64,000 bases of DNA from Pelagimonas varians (GTDB lineage Bacteria > Pseudomonadota > Alphaproteobacteria > Rhodobacterales > Rhodobacteraceae), in assembly GCF_003208435.1 (NCBI RefSeq), contig NZ_QKMF01000020.1, positions 1 through 64,000 of the forward strand, in the 5' to 3' direction. Both the position numbers and the translations under genes were made by a program. Shown one piece after another: positions 45,403-54,166 of the stretch (positions are counted from its first letter, which is position 1; the number at the start of each line of letters is the position of its first letter). The notes beneath the pieces are model-generated. The model was not told where the DNA came from and searched no databases. It worked only from the letters and a program-made list of their open reading frames with translations.

Positions 45403-46953
45403 CTAACAACAGGCGCGCAGAGTCGTTACGGCCCGAACAATCCTTGCAGGGTCGTTATGGTGTCCAGCGGCTTGGATCAAACGCGCACTCAGACAGGCTT
45501 GAAGCAGCGCAATGCTGGCTTTCATAAACCGATCTGCCAAGGCGGATGAATCGGCTGCCTCTTTCAATTCCTTACGCAATTCACCCCAAGTCTGCAAAGC
45601 TTGCACAATGTCGTCGTCCTCCCAGAGTTGGGCCTCTTGCATGGCAAAGGCTTCGAATGCATCCCCTGCCGGGCTATGGGCCAACCGGGTTGCCAATACG
45701 CGCGCATGAATTCCATTGGCCCCTTCGTAGATCGCAGTGATCCGCGCATCTCGGTAGGTTTGTTCCAACCGGTATTCCCGCAAATATCCGTATCCACCAA
45801 GCACTTGAATGCCAATGTCGGCTCCACGTATTCCGGCCTCGGTGCAATAGACTTTGGCCACAGGCGTCAGAAACTCTACAAGGTTCGGGGCATCGCCACG
45901 TTCCATCGCTACAAAAGCCAAATGTGCAATTGCACGTCCGATCAAAGCCAACCCGTCGATTTCATCCAACATGCGGCGCACATCCGCGTGCTTGTCCAAA
46001 GTGACCTGCGCGCCATCCGCCCCACGGCCCTGCACCCGGTCCACAGCATAAGTGGAGGCAACATCATAGGCACGAGCAGCATGGGCAACCCCCTGCAGCG
46101 CAACATCCGCGCGCGCGTGGTTCATCATGGTAAACATCGCGGCAAGACCCTTGCCCTCGTGGCCAATCAATTCCCCCTCAGCCTCGTCAAAGACTAACTG
46201 GCATGTGGGGGACGCATGCAGCCCCATTTTTTCCTCAATCCGGGCTACGCGAACCGCATTTCGGCGGCCATCTTTTCGGGTACAAGGGCACAAAAAAAGC
46301 GATAACCCTTTGACACCACTTCCAGATGATCGAGCCAACACCAGATGTAAAATGCGATCACTCATGTCTTGATCGCCGCCTGAAATGAATATCTTTTCGC
46401 CACTGATTGACCAGCCATTTTCGTTGGGCTCGGCCCTGCAACGCACCCGGCTCAAATCAGACCCGGCACCAGATTCAGTTAAGCACATGGTCGCAAGTGT
46501 CTCACCCGAAGCCAGCGGTGGGATGTGGCGGGCTTTTTGATCATCGGAGCCAAATCGCAGCAAGGTTCGGATCGCACCAGGAACCAGCCCCGTCACCATC
46601 TGCATGCTGTGATTAGCCCCGGAAAAAATCTCCGAAGTGATTGCAAGCATCAGTGTCCCCATCCCCTGACCACCGAATTCCTCGGGGGCTGTTAAAGACG
46701 GCCAGCCCTGTTCAGCATATTTTTTGTAGACCTCAACAAACCCATCCGGCATGGCCACCCGACCACCTTCAAGGCAACACCCCTGCAAGTCTCCAGCTTC
46801 ATCCAAAGGGGCGATTTCCCCTTCGGCAAAGGCCGCGAAATGCGTGCCCAACTCTGCTGCAAACGCAGGGTCCCAATCAGGAAGGTCAGAGGCGCGGGCC
46901 ACATGCGTCAAGGAAAACAGGATGTCATCCAGCGGTGCTCGGAAAGGTTTCAT
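45403..46953 (-). CDS. Acyl-CoA dehydrogenase of the hydroxycinnamate cluster
   Basis: A 516-residue FAD acyl-CoA dehydrogenase of the longer (DmdC/FadE-like) type, with CLTESGAGSDLSRVRC (flavin and substrate contact, about 157-172) and QTYRDARITAIYEGANGI (catalytic Glu in the YEG segment, near 411). It would introduce a 2,3-double bond in an acyl-CoA. It is the last gene of a ten-gene operon that includes feruloyl-CoA synthase, where it could convert dihydro-forms (dihydroferuloyl- or phenylpropionyl-CoA) to feruloyl-type CoA esters and so widen the substrate range. That role is inferred. Confidence 0.9.
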   Translation of the reverse strand: MKPFRAPLDDILFSLTHVARASDLPDWDPAFAAELGTHFAAFAEGEIAPLDEAGDLQGCCLEGGRVAMPDGFVEVYKKYAEQGWPSLTAPEEFGGQGMGTLMLAITSEIFSGANHSMQMVTGLVPGAIRTLLRFGSDDQKARHIPPLASGETLATMCLTESGAGSDLSRVRCRAEPNENGWSISGEKIFISGGDQDMSDRILHLVLARSSGSGVKGLSLFLCPCTRKDGRRNAVRVARIEEKMGLHASPTCQLVFDEAEGELIGHEGKGLAAMFTMMNHARADVALQGVAHAARAYDVASTYAVDRVQGRGADGAQVTLDKHADVRRMLDEIDGLALIGRAIAHLAFVAMERGDAPNLVEFLTPVAKVYCTEAGIRGADIGIQVLGGYGYLREYRLEQTYRDARITAIYEGANGIHARVLATRLAHSPAGDAFEAFAMQEAQLWEDDDIVQALQTWGELRKELKEAADSSALADRFMKASIALLQACLSARLIQAAGHHNDPARIVRAVTTLRACC

Positions 46954-46956
46954 TGG

Positions 46957-47421
46957 CTATGTCACTTTGTAGTAGGCAATTTCAACGGCATCTGCGCGGC
47001 GAACACCAGCGCAGACAAATAAGGTGTGATTAACCCATGAGTAGCGATCGCTACCGGTTTCCAGACGGGCAGCGGTGCGCATGTAATAGCTGTTAGGGTC
47101 AACGTCTTCGCCTTCGGTCAAGCGTTTCAGGACAGTTTCCGGACCGTGGCGCACACCGATATTGACGATCTCAATAACCGCACCATCACCTGTGCGAAGG
47201 GCATAGCGCGTGTCCAAACAGGCCGCACCATCCGCATAGATCGTTTGCCAATCTGCGCCAAGGTTCAAAATTTTACCTTTAATTTCAGGGCCCAAGGCAA
47301 CACCGCCGACAATCGGAATGATCCGTCGCTGCCCGCCCCGCCCCTGCCCCATCTCGATTGGGGTCGACAGTTCAACCCGCAACGAAAAGGAATGGTGCAG
47401 CGACGGGACCGGAATTTGCAC
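46957..47421 (-). CDS. DUF3237 domain protein
   Basis: A 154-residue beta-rich protein of the DUF3237 family (lipocalin-like barrel, no known reaction): GRGGQRRIIPIVGGVALGPEIKG and ADGAACLDTRYALRTGDGAVIEI. The start is a GTG at 47421 that overlaps the amidohydrolase stop (TAGTG). DUF3237 genes often occur in aromatic catabolic operons, and this one is embedded in the ferulate cluster. Possible roles are a non-catalytic ligand carrier or a hydratase helper; unproven. Confidence 0.85.
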   Translation of the reverse strand: MQIPVPSLHHSFSLRVELSTPIEMGQGRGGQRRIIPIVGGVALGPEIKGKILNLGADWQTIYADGAACLDTRYALRTGDGAVIEIVNIGVRHGPETVLKRLTEGEDVDPNSYYMRTAARLETGSDRYSWVNHTLFVCAGVRRADAVEIAYYKVT

Positions 47422-48293
47422 TATTCGAAACCCAGCAAACGGGCAGCATTGCCTTTGACAATATCTGGGCGAATGTCGTCTTTGATATTGATTTTCTCGA
47501 AGTCAGACAACCAGCGTTCAGGGGTGATCATCGGCCAATCGGACCCAAACAAAACCTTCTTTTTTAAGATCGAGTTACAGTATTTCACCAAAATTTCGGG
47601 GAAATATTTGGGGCTCCACCCGCTTAGATCTATGTAGACATTGGGCTTGTGTTGAGCAACGGCCAGCGCTTCTTCCTGCCAAGGAAAGCTGGGATGCGCG
47701 AGGATGATTTTCATGTCTGGAAAATCCACGGCGACATCGTCCATATACATGGGGTTGGAGTATTTCAGCCGCATACCATTGCCAGCACGCATGCCCGACC
47801 CAACACCGGTTTGCCCTGTATGAAACAAGGCAATTCCACCCTCCTCGGCAATGGCTTCGTATAGCTCATAGGCCATGCGATCATTGGGGTAGAACCCTTG
47901 CATGGTAGGATGGAACTTGAAGCCTTTGATGCCAAAATCCTTCATCAAGCGGCGCGCTTCCCGCGCGCCCAACTTGCCTTTGTGCGGATCGATAGATGCA
48001 AAGGGGATAAGGACATCGTCATTTTCAGCAGCCAATTCAGCTACTTCTTCATTCTTGTAGCGCCGGTAGCCGGTTTCACGTTCTGCATCAACGGGGAAGA
48101 TCACCGCGGCGATGTTTTGCGCGCGGTAGTGGGCCGCAGTTTCCGGGATTGTTGGCGGGTGCTCCCATGGTGCGCGAAAATATTTGGCCATAGTCGCTTG
48201 CAAATCGTCATAACCATCATCGGTGTGACACCCACAAGGTTCTTCGGCATGGGTGTGAATATCGATCGCACGGATTTTAGAAATATCAACCAT
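47421..48293 (-). CDS. Amidohydrolase-2-fold protein; candidate beta-ketoacyl-CoA hydrolase of hydroxycinnamate degradation
   Basis: A 290-residue TIM-barrel metal hydrolase of the ACMSD/gamma-resorcylate decarboxylase group. Metal ligands: DIHTH near residue 11, KFHPT near 129, LAHPSFPW near 202, and GSDWP near 252. It lies between the genes for feruloyl-CoA synthase and DUF3237. In Agrobacterium fabrum a protein of this family in a like-ordered cluster is the hydrolase that releases the hydroxybenzoate from 4-hydroxyphenyl-beta-ketopropionyl-CoA; the same role is proposed here. Decarboxylase activity is the main alternative. Confidence 0.85.
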   Translation of the reverse strand: MVDISKIRAIDIHTHAEEPCGCHTDDGYDDLQATMAKYFRAPWEHPPTIPETAAHYRAQNIAAVIFPVDAERETGYRRYKNEEVAELAAENDDVLIPFASIDPHKGKLGAREARRLMKDFGIKGFKFHPTMQGFYPNDRMAYELYEAIAEEGGIALFHTGQTGVGSGMRAGNGMRLKYSNPMYMDDVAVDFPDMKIILAHPSFPWQEEALAVAQHKPNVYIDLSGWSPKYFPEILVKYCNSILKKKVLFGSDWPMITPERWLSDFEKINIKDDIRPDIVKGNAARLLGFE

Positions 48294-48304
48294 TGCGTTT
48301 CCTT

Positions 48305-50122
48305 TCAGAGTTTCGCAACGCCGCTATCGGCATCGTCATACAGGCGTTTCAAAAGTGCCTCCCGGCGGGTCAGCACCTTGCGAAAGTTGAGGTTGCCCTT
48401 TGCGGTGACCTCGGCTTCGGTCAGGGACGGGGCTTCAGCCAGAACAATGGCACGCGTAACGCGGGTTGATGACCCCGATATCCGCCCTGCCCGTTCGTTT
48501 AGTCGGTGGTGCAATTCCGCCAATAATTGCGGGCAGGCCAGCGCACCATTGTCTTGTTCGTCCGAATAGCCAGCCGCCTGCAATGCATCCCGGTTTGGGA
48601 AAATCATCACCCCGATTTCGTTGCGGTCTTGCCCCGTCACAATTAGATCAGCGGCCAAAGGTGCCAAGGCCGCCAGCATATCAATCCGAAGACCCGCTGC
48701 CCGCACCCAAGTGCCGGATAGAAGTTTGAAATCTTCGGACATACGTCCGTCAAAACGCATGCCTTTGTTCAAATCGTCCTTGTCGACAAAAACCATCGCG
48801 TCGCCAGTGATAAAAAACCCTTCATCATCAAACGCGTCTGCGGTCTTTTCCACGGCTTCGAAATAGCCCGGCATGACGTTGGGGCCTTTGACCCGCACTT
48901 CACAGCGCATGTCACTGTCCGGGATTAATTTTAACGTGATGCCTGTCATTGGCACCCCAACAACCCCGGATCGTTCCGTCGGCTCTTGTTGCATCATCGT
49001 TGCAGGGGCGGTTTCGGTTAGACCCCAACTTGATGTCATTAAAGGAATCTCACCTTTGACCTCCATCGCCATCTGTTCAAAGCCCTGCCAAACATCCTGC
49101 GGAAGCGAGGCCCCAGCGTAGAAAATCAGATCCAGTTCCTCAAAGAAGCGGTGTTTCAATCCGTTGTCTTTTTGCAGCGCATCCAGCAGCATGGAAAAAC
49201 CAAGGGGCACATTGAACACCAGTGTTCCGGTTTCCATCGACAGGTTTTCCAACGTCCGATCAAACAGGCCTTTCACCGGCTTGCCATCATCAATGAAAAA
49301 GCTCCCGCCATTGGCCAGCATCATGTTGAAATTATGCGAACCTCCAAAAACATGGTTCCACGGTAGCCAATCCATCACTCGCGGCGGGCGCTCTCGCAGA
49401 AACGGTAGGGAATCTGCCAGCTGGGTCTGGTTCACACACATCATCCGCTGGGTCGTCATCACCCCTTTGGGTGCCGAAGTTGACCCGCTGGTCATAAGGA
49501 TCTTGGCGACGGTATCAGGTGTCACTGTGCTGTAAGCACCGTCAACATCAACGCCGGTGTCCCCCTTGAGCAAGTCATCAAATGCGGTGACCTTGGTGTT
49601 GCTACCCGGACGAGACGCAACAATTTCTACACCGTTTAGCGCATCAAGTTTTAACGCTTCCCCATATTGATCCGCGTCGACGACATAGGCCATTTTAGGG
49701 TGTATGAGTTCAATCGCGTGTTGTAATCGGCCATGCGCCCCGTGAATCAGTGAATACTGTTCCGCAACAGGGGCGGTCCGAATACCAACATATTGCGCCG
49801 CCAGGGACAGCAATCCGTGATCAACACCGTTTCCCGACATGATGATGATCGGCGTATCCGGCCCCATGCCGCGCGCCAACAACGAGGCCGCAATCACGCG
49901 GACTTTTTGCAAGGTTGCGGCATAGCTCTCTTTTCGCCAGCCTGCCCCGTAGCGTTCGGCCAGGAACACGCGGCTCGGAGCTTGATCAGCCCACGAATGT
50001 AGCCATTCACCGGTGTTCTTGGCCACCGGCCCCAATTCATAGTTCGAGCGCAACAAAATTGTGCCATCAGCACCGCTTTCGCTGGCCACCGAATGCGGTA
50101 GAAACTGTTTCGTTCGTATCAT
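48305..50122 (-). CDS. fcs: Feruloyl-CoA synthase
   Basis: A 605-residue AMP-forming acyl-CoA ligase. The P-loop LMTSGSTSAPKGVMTTQ is near residue 209, the SSWGLTETAPATM segment near 374, GFFITGDAM near 449 and the adenylate-closing hinge (FDGRMSEDFKLLSGTW) near 469. The full length and motifs match feruloyl-CoA synthases, which activate ferulate, p-coumarate and caffeate. The gene lies in the same operon as crotonase, SDR, amidohydrolase and a TRAP transporter, so it begins the CoA-dependent breakdown of hydroxycinnamates. Confidence 0.93.
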   Translation of the reverse strand: MIRTKQFLPHSVASESGADGTILLRSNYELGPVAKNTGEWLHSWADQAPSRVFLAERYGAGWRKESYAATLQKVRVIAASLLARGMGPDTPIIIMSGNGVDHGLLSLAAQYVGIRTAPVAEQYSLIHGAHGRLQHAIELIHPKMAYVVDADQYGEALKLDALNGVEIVASRPGSNTKVTAFDDLLKGDTGVDVDGAYSTVTPDTVAKILMTSGSTSAPKGVMTTQRMMCVNQTQLADSLPFLRERPPRVMDWLPWNHVFGGSHNFNMMLANGGSFFIDDGKPVKGLFDRTLENLSMETGTLVFNVPLGFSMLLDALQKDNGLKHRFFEELDLIFYAGASLPQDVWQGFEQMAMEVKGEIPLMTSSWGLTETAPATMMQQEPTERSGVVGVPMTGITLKLIPDSDMRCEVRVKGPNVMPGYFEAVEKTADAFDDEGFFITGDAMVFVDKDDLNKGMRFDGRMSEDFKLLSGTWVRAAGLRIDMLAALAPLAADLIVTGQDRNEIGVMIFPNRDALQAAGYSDEQDNGALACPQLLAELHHRLNERAGRISGSSTRVTRAIVLAEAPSLTEAEVTAKGNLNFRKVLTRREALLKRLYDDADSGVAKL

Positions 50123-50124
50123 GA

Positions 50125-50607
50125 TTACCCCCTACCTGCGCCTTTTTCGATCAGCTTCATGGCCGCTTCCACAGCGGCGCGGGCGTCTTGGTCCAGATGT
50201 TCAAGCAATCGGTTTTCATGCGCCGTGACCGCAGCAACGGCCTTGTCACACAACTGCCGTCCAGCCAGTGTGGGCGCGAGCGCATAGGCGCGCCGATCGG
50301 TGGGAACCCGTTCGCGCAAGATCAGTTCGCGTCGTTCCAATTCGTCGAGGATGACCACAAGATTGGGGCGTTCGATATCCATCGCAGCCGCGAGTTGCGA
50401 CTGACGCAGGCCGGGATTGTCGGTGATCAAAACCAACGCAGTATAGGTCAACATCCTCAGCTCAAAGGGCTTGAGCGTGCGAAGTAGATCAGCCTGCACA
50501 ACGTTAAAGGCACGCTTCATGTGATAGCCCAGAAACTGGCGCAGCGTGGCGTCGTTCACCCTTGTCACGTCGTTGTTGGTGGGCTGGATTTCCATAGGTT
50601 TCTTCAT
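50125..50607 (-). CDS. MarR-family regulator (HcaR/CouR/FerR-like)
   Basis: A 160-residue MarR-type winged-helix protein: LRQSQLAAAMDIERPNLVVILDELERREL is the DNA-binding element. It is embedded between the crotonase and feruloyl-CoA synthase genes. MarR regulators in ferulate clusters are typically released from DNA by hydroxycinnamoyl-CoA, and this one is the obvious candidate. The ATG at 50607 lies 4 bp after the crotonase stop codon. A possible operator is the inverted repeat at 55273-55287 upstream of dctP. Confidence 0.9.
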   Translation of the reverse strand: MKKPMEIQPTNNDVTRVNDATLRQFLGYHMKRAFNVVQADLLRTLKPFELRMLTYTALVLITDNPGLRQSQLAAAMDIERPNLVVILDELERRELILRERVPTDRRAYALAPTLAGRQLCDKAVAAVTAHENRLLEHLDQDARAAVEAAMKLIEKGAGRG

Positions 50608-50611
50608 CACA

Positions 50612-51379
50612 TCACCGGAACTTTGGAGCACGTTTTTCGAGGAAGGCACGCAGTCCTTCTTCGGCATCTGGCGTGGTTTGGGACAGCGCCGCAGCCAAGG
50701 ACTCCGTGAACAACCCGTCGCTATGCGACATGTCGTTGATACGTGAAATTGACTGCACCATCAGATAGTTGGACATTGGTGCGTTACGGGCGATCTTGCC
50801 GGCCAATGTTTGGGCCAGTTCCAGCGCCGTGCCATCCCCCACTGAATAATGCGCAAGACCCAAGGACAGACCGTCATCTGCGCCATATTTGCGGCCTGTC
50901 AGCATCATTTCAGTCATCCTGTCGGGGCCAAGTAGACGCCCAATACGGGCTGTTGCCCCACCGCCGACAAAAATCCCGCGCCGCCCCTCGGGCAGCTGGA
51001 AAATGCACGAGGCTTCGGCGATGCGCACATGGGTGGACGCGGCCAATTCCAGCCCCCCACCAATCACAGCGCCAAACATTGCCGAGACAGTGACCAAACC
51101 ACCAAACTGGATCTTTTCCATCACCCCGTGCCAATGGCGTGAATGGTACAGGTTTTCCTCGGCGGAACGATGCACATGCTCGGACAGATCGAGCCCGGAA
51201 CAAAAATGCCCTTCGACACCCGTGAGAACAACCACGCGTACCCCGTCTGGGGGCGCAAAATAGAAGTCGTGAATAGCAACCAGCAACTCTTCGCACATGG
51301 CGTTGCGCTTGTCGGGGCGGTTCATGGTCAACGTGGCGATAGGGCCGTTGATTTCGACCTTTAGCATGGGGTCAGACAT
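50612..51379 (-). CDS. Enoyl-CoA hydratase/isomerase family protein (feruloyl-CoA hydratase candidate)
   Basis: A 255-residue crotonase-fold enzyme with the two oxyanion-hole segments (HFCSGLDLSEHV near 59-70 and FGAVIGGGLELAAST near 101-115). In this cluster it would add water to feruloyl-CoA to form the beta-hydroxy intermediate. It could also cleave that intermediate to vanillin (hydratase-lyase), but no vanillin dehydrogenase gene occurs in the operon, while a hydroxyacyl-CoA dehydrogenase does, so a hydratase-only step is more likely. Start at 51379. Confidence 0.88.
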   Translation of the reverse strand: MSDPMLKVEINGPIATLTMNRPDKRNAMCEELLVAIHDFYFAPPDGVRVVVLTGVEGHFCSGLDLSEHVHRSAEENLYHSRHWHGVMEKIQFGGLVTVSAMFGAVIGGGLELAASTHVRIAEASCIFQLPEGRRGIFVGGGATARIGRLLGPDRMTEMMLTGRKYGADDGLSLGLAHYSVGDGTALELAQTLAGKIARNAPMSNYLMVQSISRINDMSHSDGLFTESLAAALSQTTPDAEEGLRAFLEKRAPKFR

Positions 51380-51390
51380 ACGTGACTTCC

Positions 51391-52155
51391 TTAGCGCGGC
51401 GGTAGGCGTGTAGCGCCATCCAGCCGGATTGTGGTGCCGTTCAAGAACGGGTTTGAAACGATTTGCGCCGCCAAAAGCGCATATTCATACGGTTTCCCCA
51501 AGCGGGCCGGAAACGGAATATTGGCGGTGATTTTAGCGGTGACCTCATCAGGCAACCCTTCCATCATCGGCGTGTTGAACAGGCCCGGGGCGATTGACAT
51601 GACGCGAATGCCAAGCTGCGCAAATTCGCGCGCCGCAGGCAGACACATGGCCGCAATCGCGCCCTTGGACGCCGAATATGCTGCCTGCCCAAGCTGCCCG
51701 TCTTCCCAAGCCACTGATGCGGTGTTGATCACAACGCCCCGTTCACCATCCTCTAAGGCATCCAGTTCGGCCATACGGCGTGCGGCATGGCTCATCACAT
51801 TATAGGTGCCAAACAAGTTCACCCGCAGTGTCTTTTCAAATACGTCGAAAGACAGCTTGCCTTCACGGCCAACGATACGGGCGGCCATTCCAACACCGGC
51901 ACAACTGATCGCGATACGTGGCGCGGAACCAAAATGCTGTTCTACCTTATCCAGCGCCGCATTCACCGCGGCCTCATCGCCAACATCGGCTTGGACCGCG
52001 ATTCCACCGATTTCCTCGGCAACGGCGGACGCACGCGTGCTGTCGAAATCGAGGATCGCGACCTTGGCCCCCAATGTTGAGAGATGCCGCGCCGTTGCTG
52101 CCCCAAGTCCGCTGCCGCCACCGGTAACCAATGCGATCTTGTTTTCTATCTGCAT
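51391..52155 (-). CDS. SDR-family 3-hydroxyacyl-CoA dehydrogenase (HSD10-like), copy 2
   Basis: A 254-residue short-chain dehydrogenase with GGGSGLGAAT (cofactor loop) and the catalytic S/YxxxK (NTASVAWED, AAYSASKGA). It probably oxidises the 3-hydroxy-3-arylpropionyl-CoA made by the crotonase to the beta-keto form. It is very similar to the SDR at 7068-7829. The gene lies between the crotonase and dctM, and the operon order SDR-DctM-DctQ is the same in both copies. Confidence 0.9.
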   Translation of the reverse strand: MQIENKIALVTGGGSGLGAATARHLSTLGAKVAILDFDSTRASAVAEEIGGIAVQADVGDEAAVNAALDKVEQHFGSAPRIAISCAGVGMAARIVGREGKLSFDVFEKTLRVNLFGTYNVMSHAARRMAELDALEDGERGVVINTASVAWEDGQLGQAAYSASKGAIAAMCLPAAREFAQLGIRVMSIAPGLFNTPMMEGLPDEVTAKITANIPFPARLGKPYEYALLAAQIVSNPFLNGTTIRLDGATRLPPR

Positions 52156-52204
52156 TGAAATCGCTCCTTTGAAAGGTCTGTTGTAATTCCGTCCCTGATC
52201 TTGG

Positions 52205-53512
52205 TTAGGGAATTAGGAAGAGTGTGATTGCCGGGAAGGCGACGAGGATCACCACACGGACGATGTCCGAGGTTACGAACCACATCACGGCTTTGTAGGT
52301 TTCGACCATCGGGGTAGACCGGTCCATAGCGTTGATAATGAACAGGTTCATACCTACCGGCGGAGTGATTAGGCCAACCTCGACCACAATCAGCACCAGA
52401 ATGCCAAACCAGATCGCCACATGTTCAGGTGACATGCCAAAATCAAGTGTTGATATCACCGGAAAAAAGATCGGGATGGTCAGCAAGATCATCGACAGGC
52501 TATCCATCAAGCAGCCAAACACCAGATAGAACGCGAGGATCAAGATCAGCACTGTCCAGCTGCTAAACCCCTGCCCTATTACCCATTCTGACAACTCCTG
52601 TGGCACCTGCGACAGCGCCAGAAACGAATTATAAAACGCCGCTCCGAGCACAATAAAGAAGATCATCGCAGTCGATGTCGCGGTGGCGATGATGCTTTCT
52701 TTGAAAACGTCCCAAGACAAGTTTCCGGACACCAAAGCAATCGCACCTGTACCCGCCGCACCCACGGCAGCACCTTCGGTTGGAGTGAACCAGCCCAAAT
52801 AGATGCCGCCAACCACCAAACCAAATACCACAACCACCGGCCATACATCGACCAAGGCTTTGACCCGTTCGGGCATAGGAACCGGCGCGCGGGTGCCCGC
52901 ACTTTCCGGATTGACGCGAACGTAAATTGAGATGGTGATGATATAGCCAAGTGCCGCCAGAATGCCTGGAATAAAGGCCGCCAAGAAAAGCTTGGCGATG
53001 TTTTGTTCGGTCAGGATCGCGTAGATCACCAAAATCACCGAGGGTGGGATCAAAATGCCCAGCGTACCGCCTGCCGCCAATGTTGCCGTCGAAAATCCAC
53101 CCGCATATCCGTATTGGCGCAGCTCTGGCAGCGCGACCCGGCTCATCGTGGCCGCTGTCGCCAACGACGAACCGCAAATCGACCCAAAGCCCGCGCAGGC
53201 CCCGACAGCCGCCATCGCCACGCCGCCTTTGCGGTGGCCCAACCAGCTTTCGGCAGCCTTGAACAACGCCGTCGACATGCCTGACAGCGTCGCAAATTGC
53301 CCCATCAACAGAAACATCGGGATAATAGTCAGCGAATAGCTGGAAAAGGTCGAATAGGTCTCGTTTTTCAGCTTGGCCAGCACCATGGCACTGCCGCCCA
53401 TCGAAAAATACAGCCCACCCATACCGCATAGCATCATTGCAAGGCCGATTGGCGCGCGCATAAAGATCATCAGCAGCAGGATCGGGAAGGACACATAGCC
53501 CATTTCAAGCAT
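52205..53512 (-). CDS. dctM: TRAP transporter large permease DctM, copy 2
   Basis: A 435-residue TRAP large subunit with the same motifs as copy 1 (FGSICGSSLATAATM; AAGGTLGILIPPS), and long identical stretches with it. The ATG at 53512 lies 2 bp after the dctQ stop; the open frame continues upstream inside dctQ. With DctQ and DctP it forms the importer of the hydroxycinnamate cluster. Confidence 0.93.
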   Translation of the reverse strand: MLEMGYVSFPILLLMIFMRAPIGLAMMLCGMGGLYFSMGGSAMVLAKLKNETYSTFSSYSLTIIPMFLLMGQFATLSGMSTALFKAAESWLGHRKGGVAMAAVGACAGFGSICGSSLATAATMSRVALPELRQYGYAGGFSTATLAAGGTLGILIPPSVILVIYAILTEQNIAKLFLAAFIPGILAALGYIITISIYVRVNPESAGTRAPVPMPERVKALVDVWPVVVVFGLVVGGIYLGWFTPTEGAAVGAAGTGAIALVSGNLSWDVFKESIIATATSTAMIFFIVLGAAFYNSFLALSQVPQELSEWVIGQGFSSWTVLILILAFYLVFGCLMDSLSMILLTIPIFFPVISTLDFGMSPEHVAIWFGILVLIVVEVGLITPPVGMNLFIINAMDRSTPMVETYKAVMWFVTSDIVRVVILVAFPAITLFLIP

Positions 53513-53514
53513 AC

Positions 53515-54090
53515 TCAATGGGATGCTCCTTCGGAGTAAGGGAGAATGTTCCGGTTGGTCAGGGCTTCGGCGATCCGCGCGCCCGCCGTGTAGATGGCAG
53601 TGATTGTCGCCACGCAGGCTGCAAACAGACTGGCTCCGTAAGCCCACCAGATCGGAAATTGCAGCAAGAACGTCGTCTCACCGTACTCGAATTTATTCAC
53701 CGTACCTTCGTAGAAGCGCCATGTGATCAAAATCATCACAATCACAAAGATCACTTCCCAAAAGGCTTGAATGATCTTGTTCAGACTGGTCGACAAAAAG
53801 CTGGTAAAAATGTCCACCGTTGCATGGCCGGCATATAGCTGAGCTACAGGTAAAAACGAAAATATCGAAAAGGCAACCCCGGCCTCGACCAGTTCAAAGT
53901 CGCCTGTGATTGGGCCAACGCCCGTTGCAATCAGCGCATCGCCCAAGTCCTCGGGCATGAAACCCGCATGACCCAGCGTGTTTAATCCGCGTCCAAAGAC
54001 GCTGACACAGGTCAAAACAACCAGCACCGTCAGCACGATGCCACCGATGATTGCCATCACCCGCGCAAGGCGTTCCATCCAATTTAACAT
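53515..54090 (-). CDS. dctQ: TRAP transporter small permease DctQ, copy 2
   Basis: A 191-residue protein with four transmembrane helices. The ATG at 54090 is chosen because the family begins near LNWMERLARVM; the frame runs 15 codons further upstream. It shares GDFELVEAG and QFPIWWAYGASL with copy 1. Confidence 0.9.
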   Translation of the reverse strand: MLNWMERLARVMAIIGGIVLTVLVVLTCVSVFGRGLNTLGHAGFMPEDLGDALIATGVGPITGDFELVEAGVAFSIFSFLPVAQLYAGHATVDIFTSFLSTSLNKIIQAFWEVIFVIVMILITWRFYEGTVNKFEYGETTFLLQFPIWWAYGASLFAACVATITAIYTAGARIAEALTNRNILPYSEGASH

Positions 54091-54107
54091 GAGTATGCCC
54101 CCCCTTG

Positions 54108-54153
54108 GATCGGCAAGGATGCCCCGACAGTACAAAGCCGGGGCAGTCCGATC
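54108..54153 (-). promoter_or_regulatory. Long nested hairpin between dctP and dctQ
   Basis: Outer arms GATCGG (54108-54113) and CCGATC (54148-54153) and inner arms TGCCCCG (54120-54126) and CGGGGCA (54139-54145) form one nested stem in the 76-bp gap. It sits where a partial terminator or mRNA-stabilising structure would set the excess of binding protein over permease. Confidence 0.65.
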
Positions 54154-54166
54154 AGTATCCCAAAAT

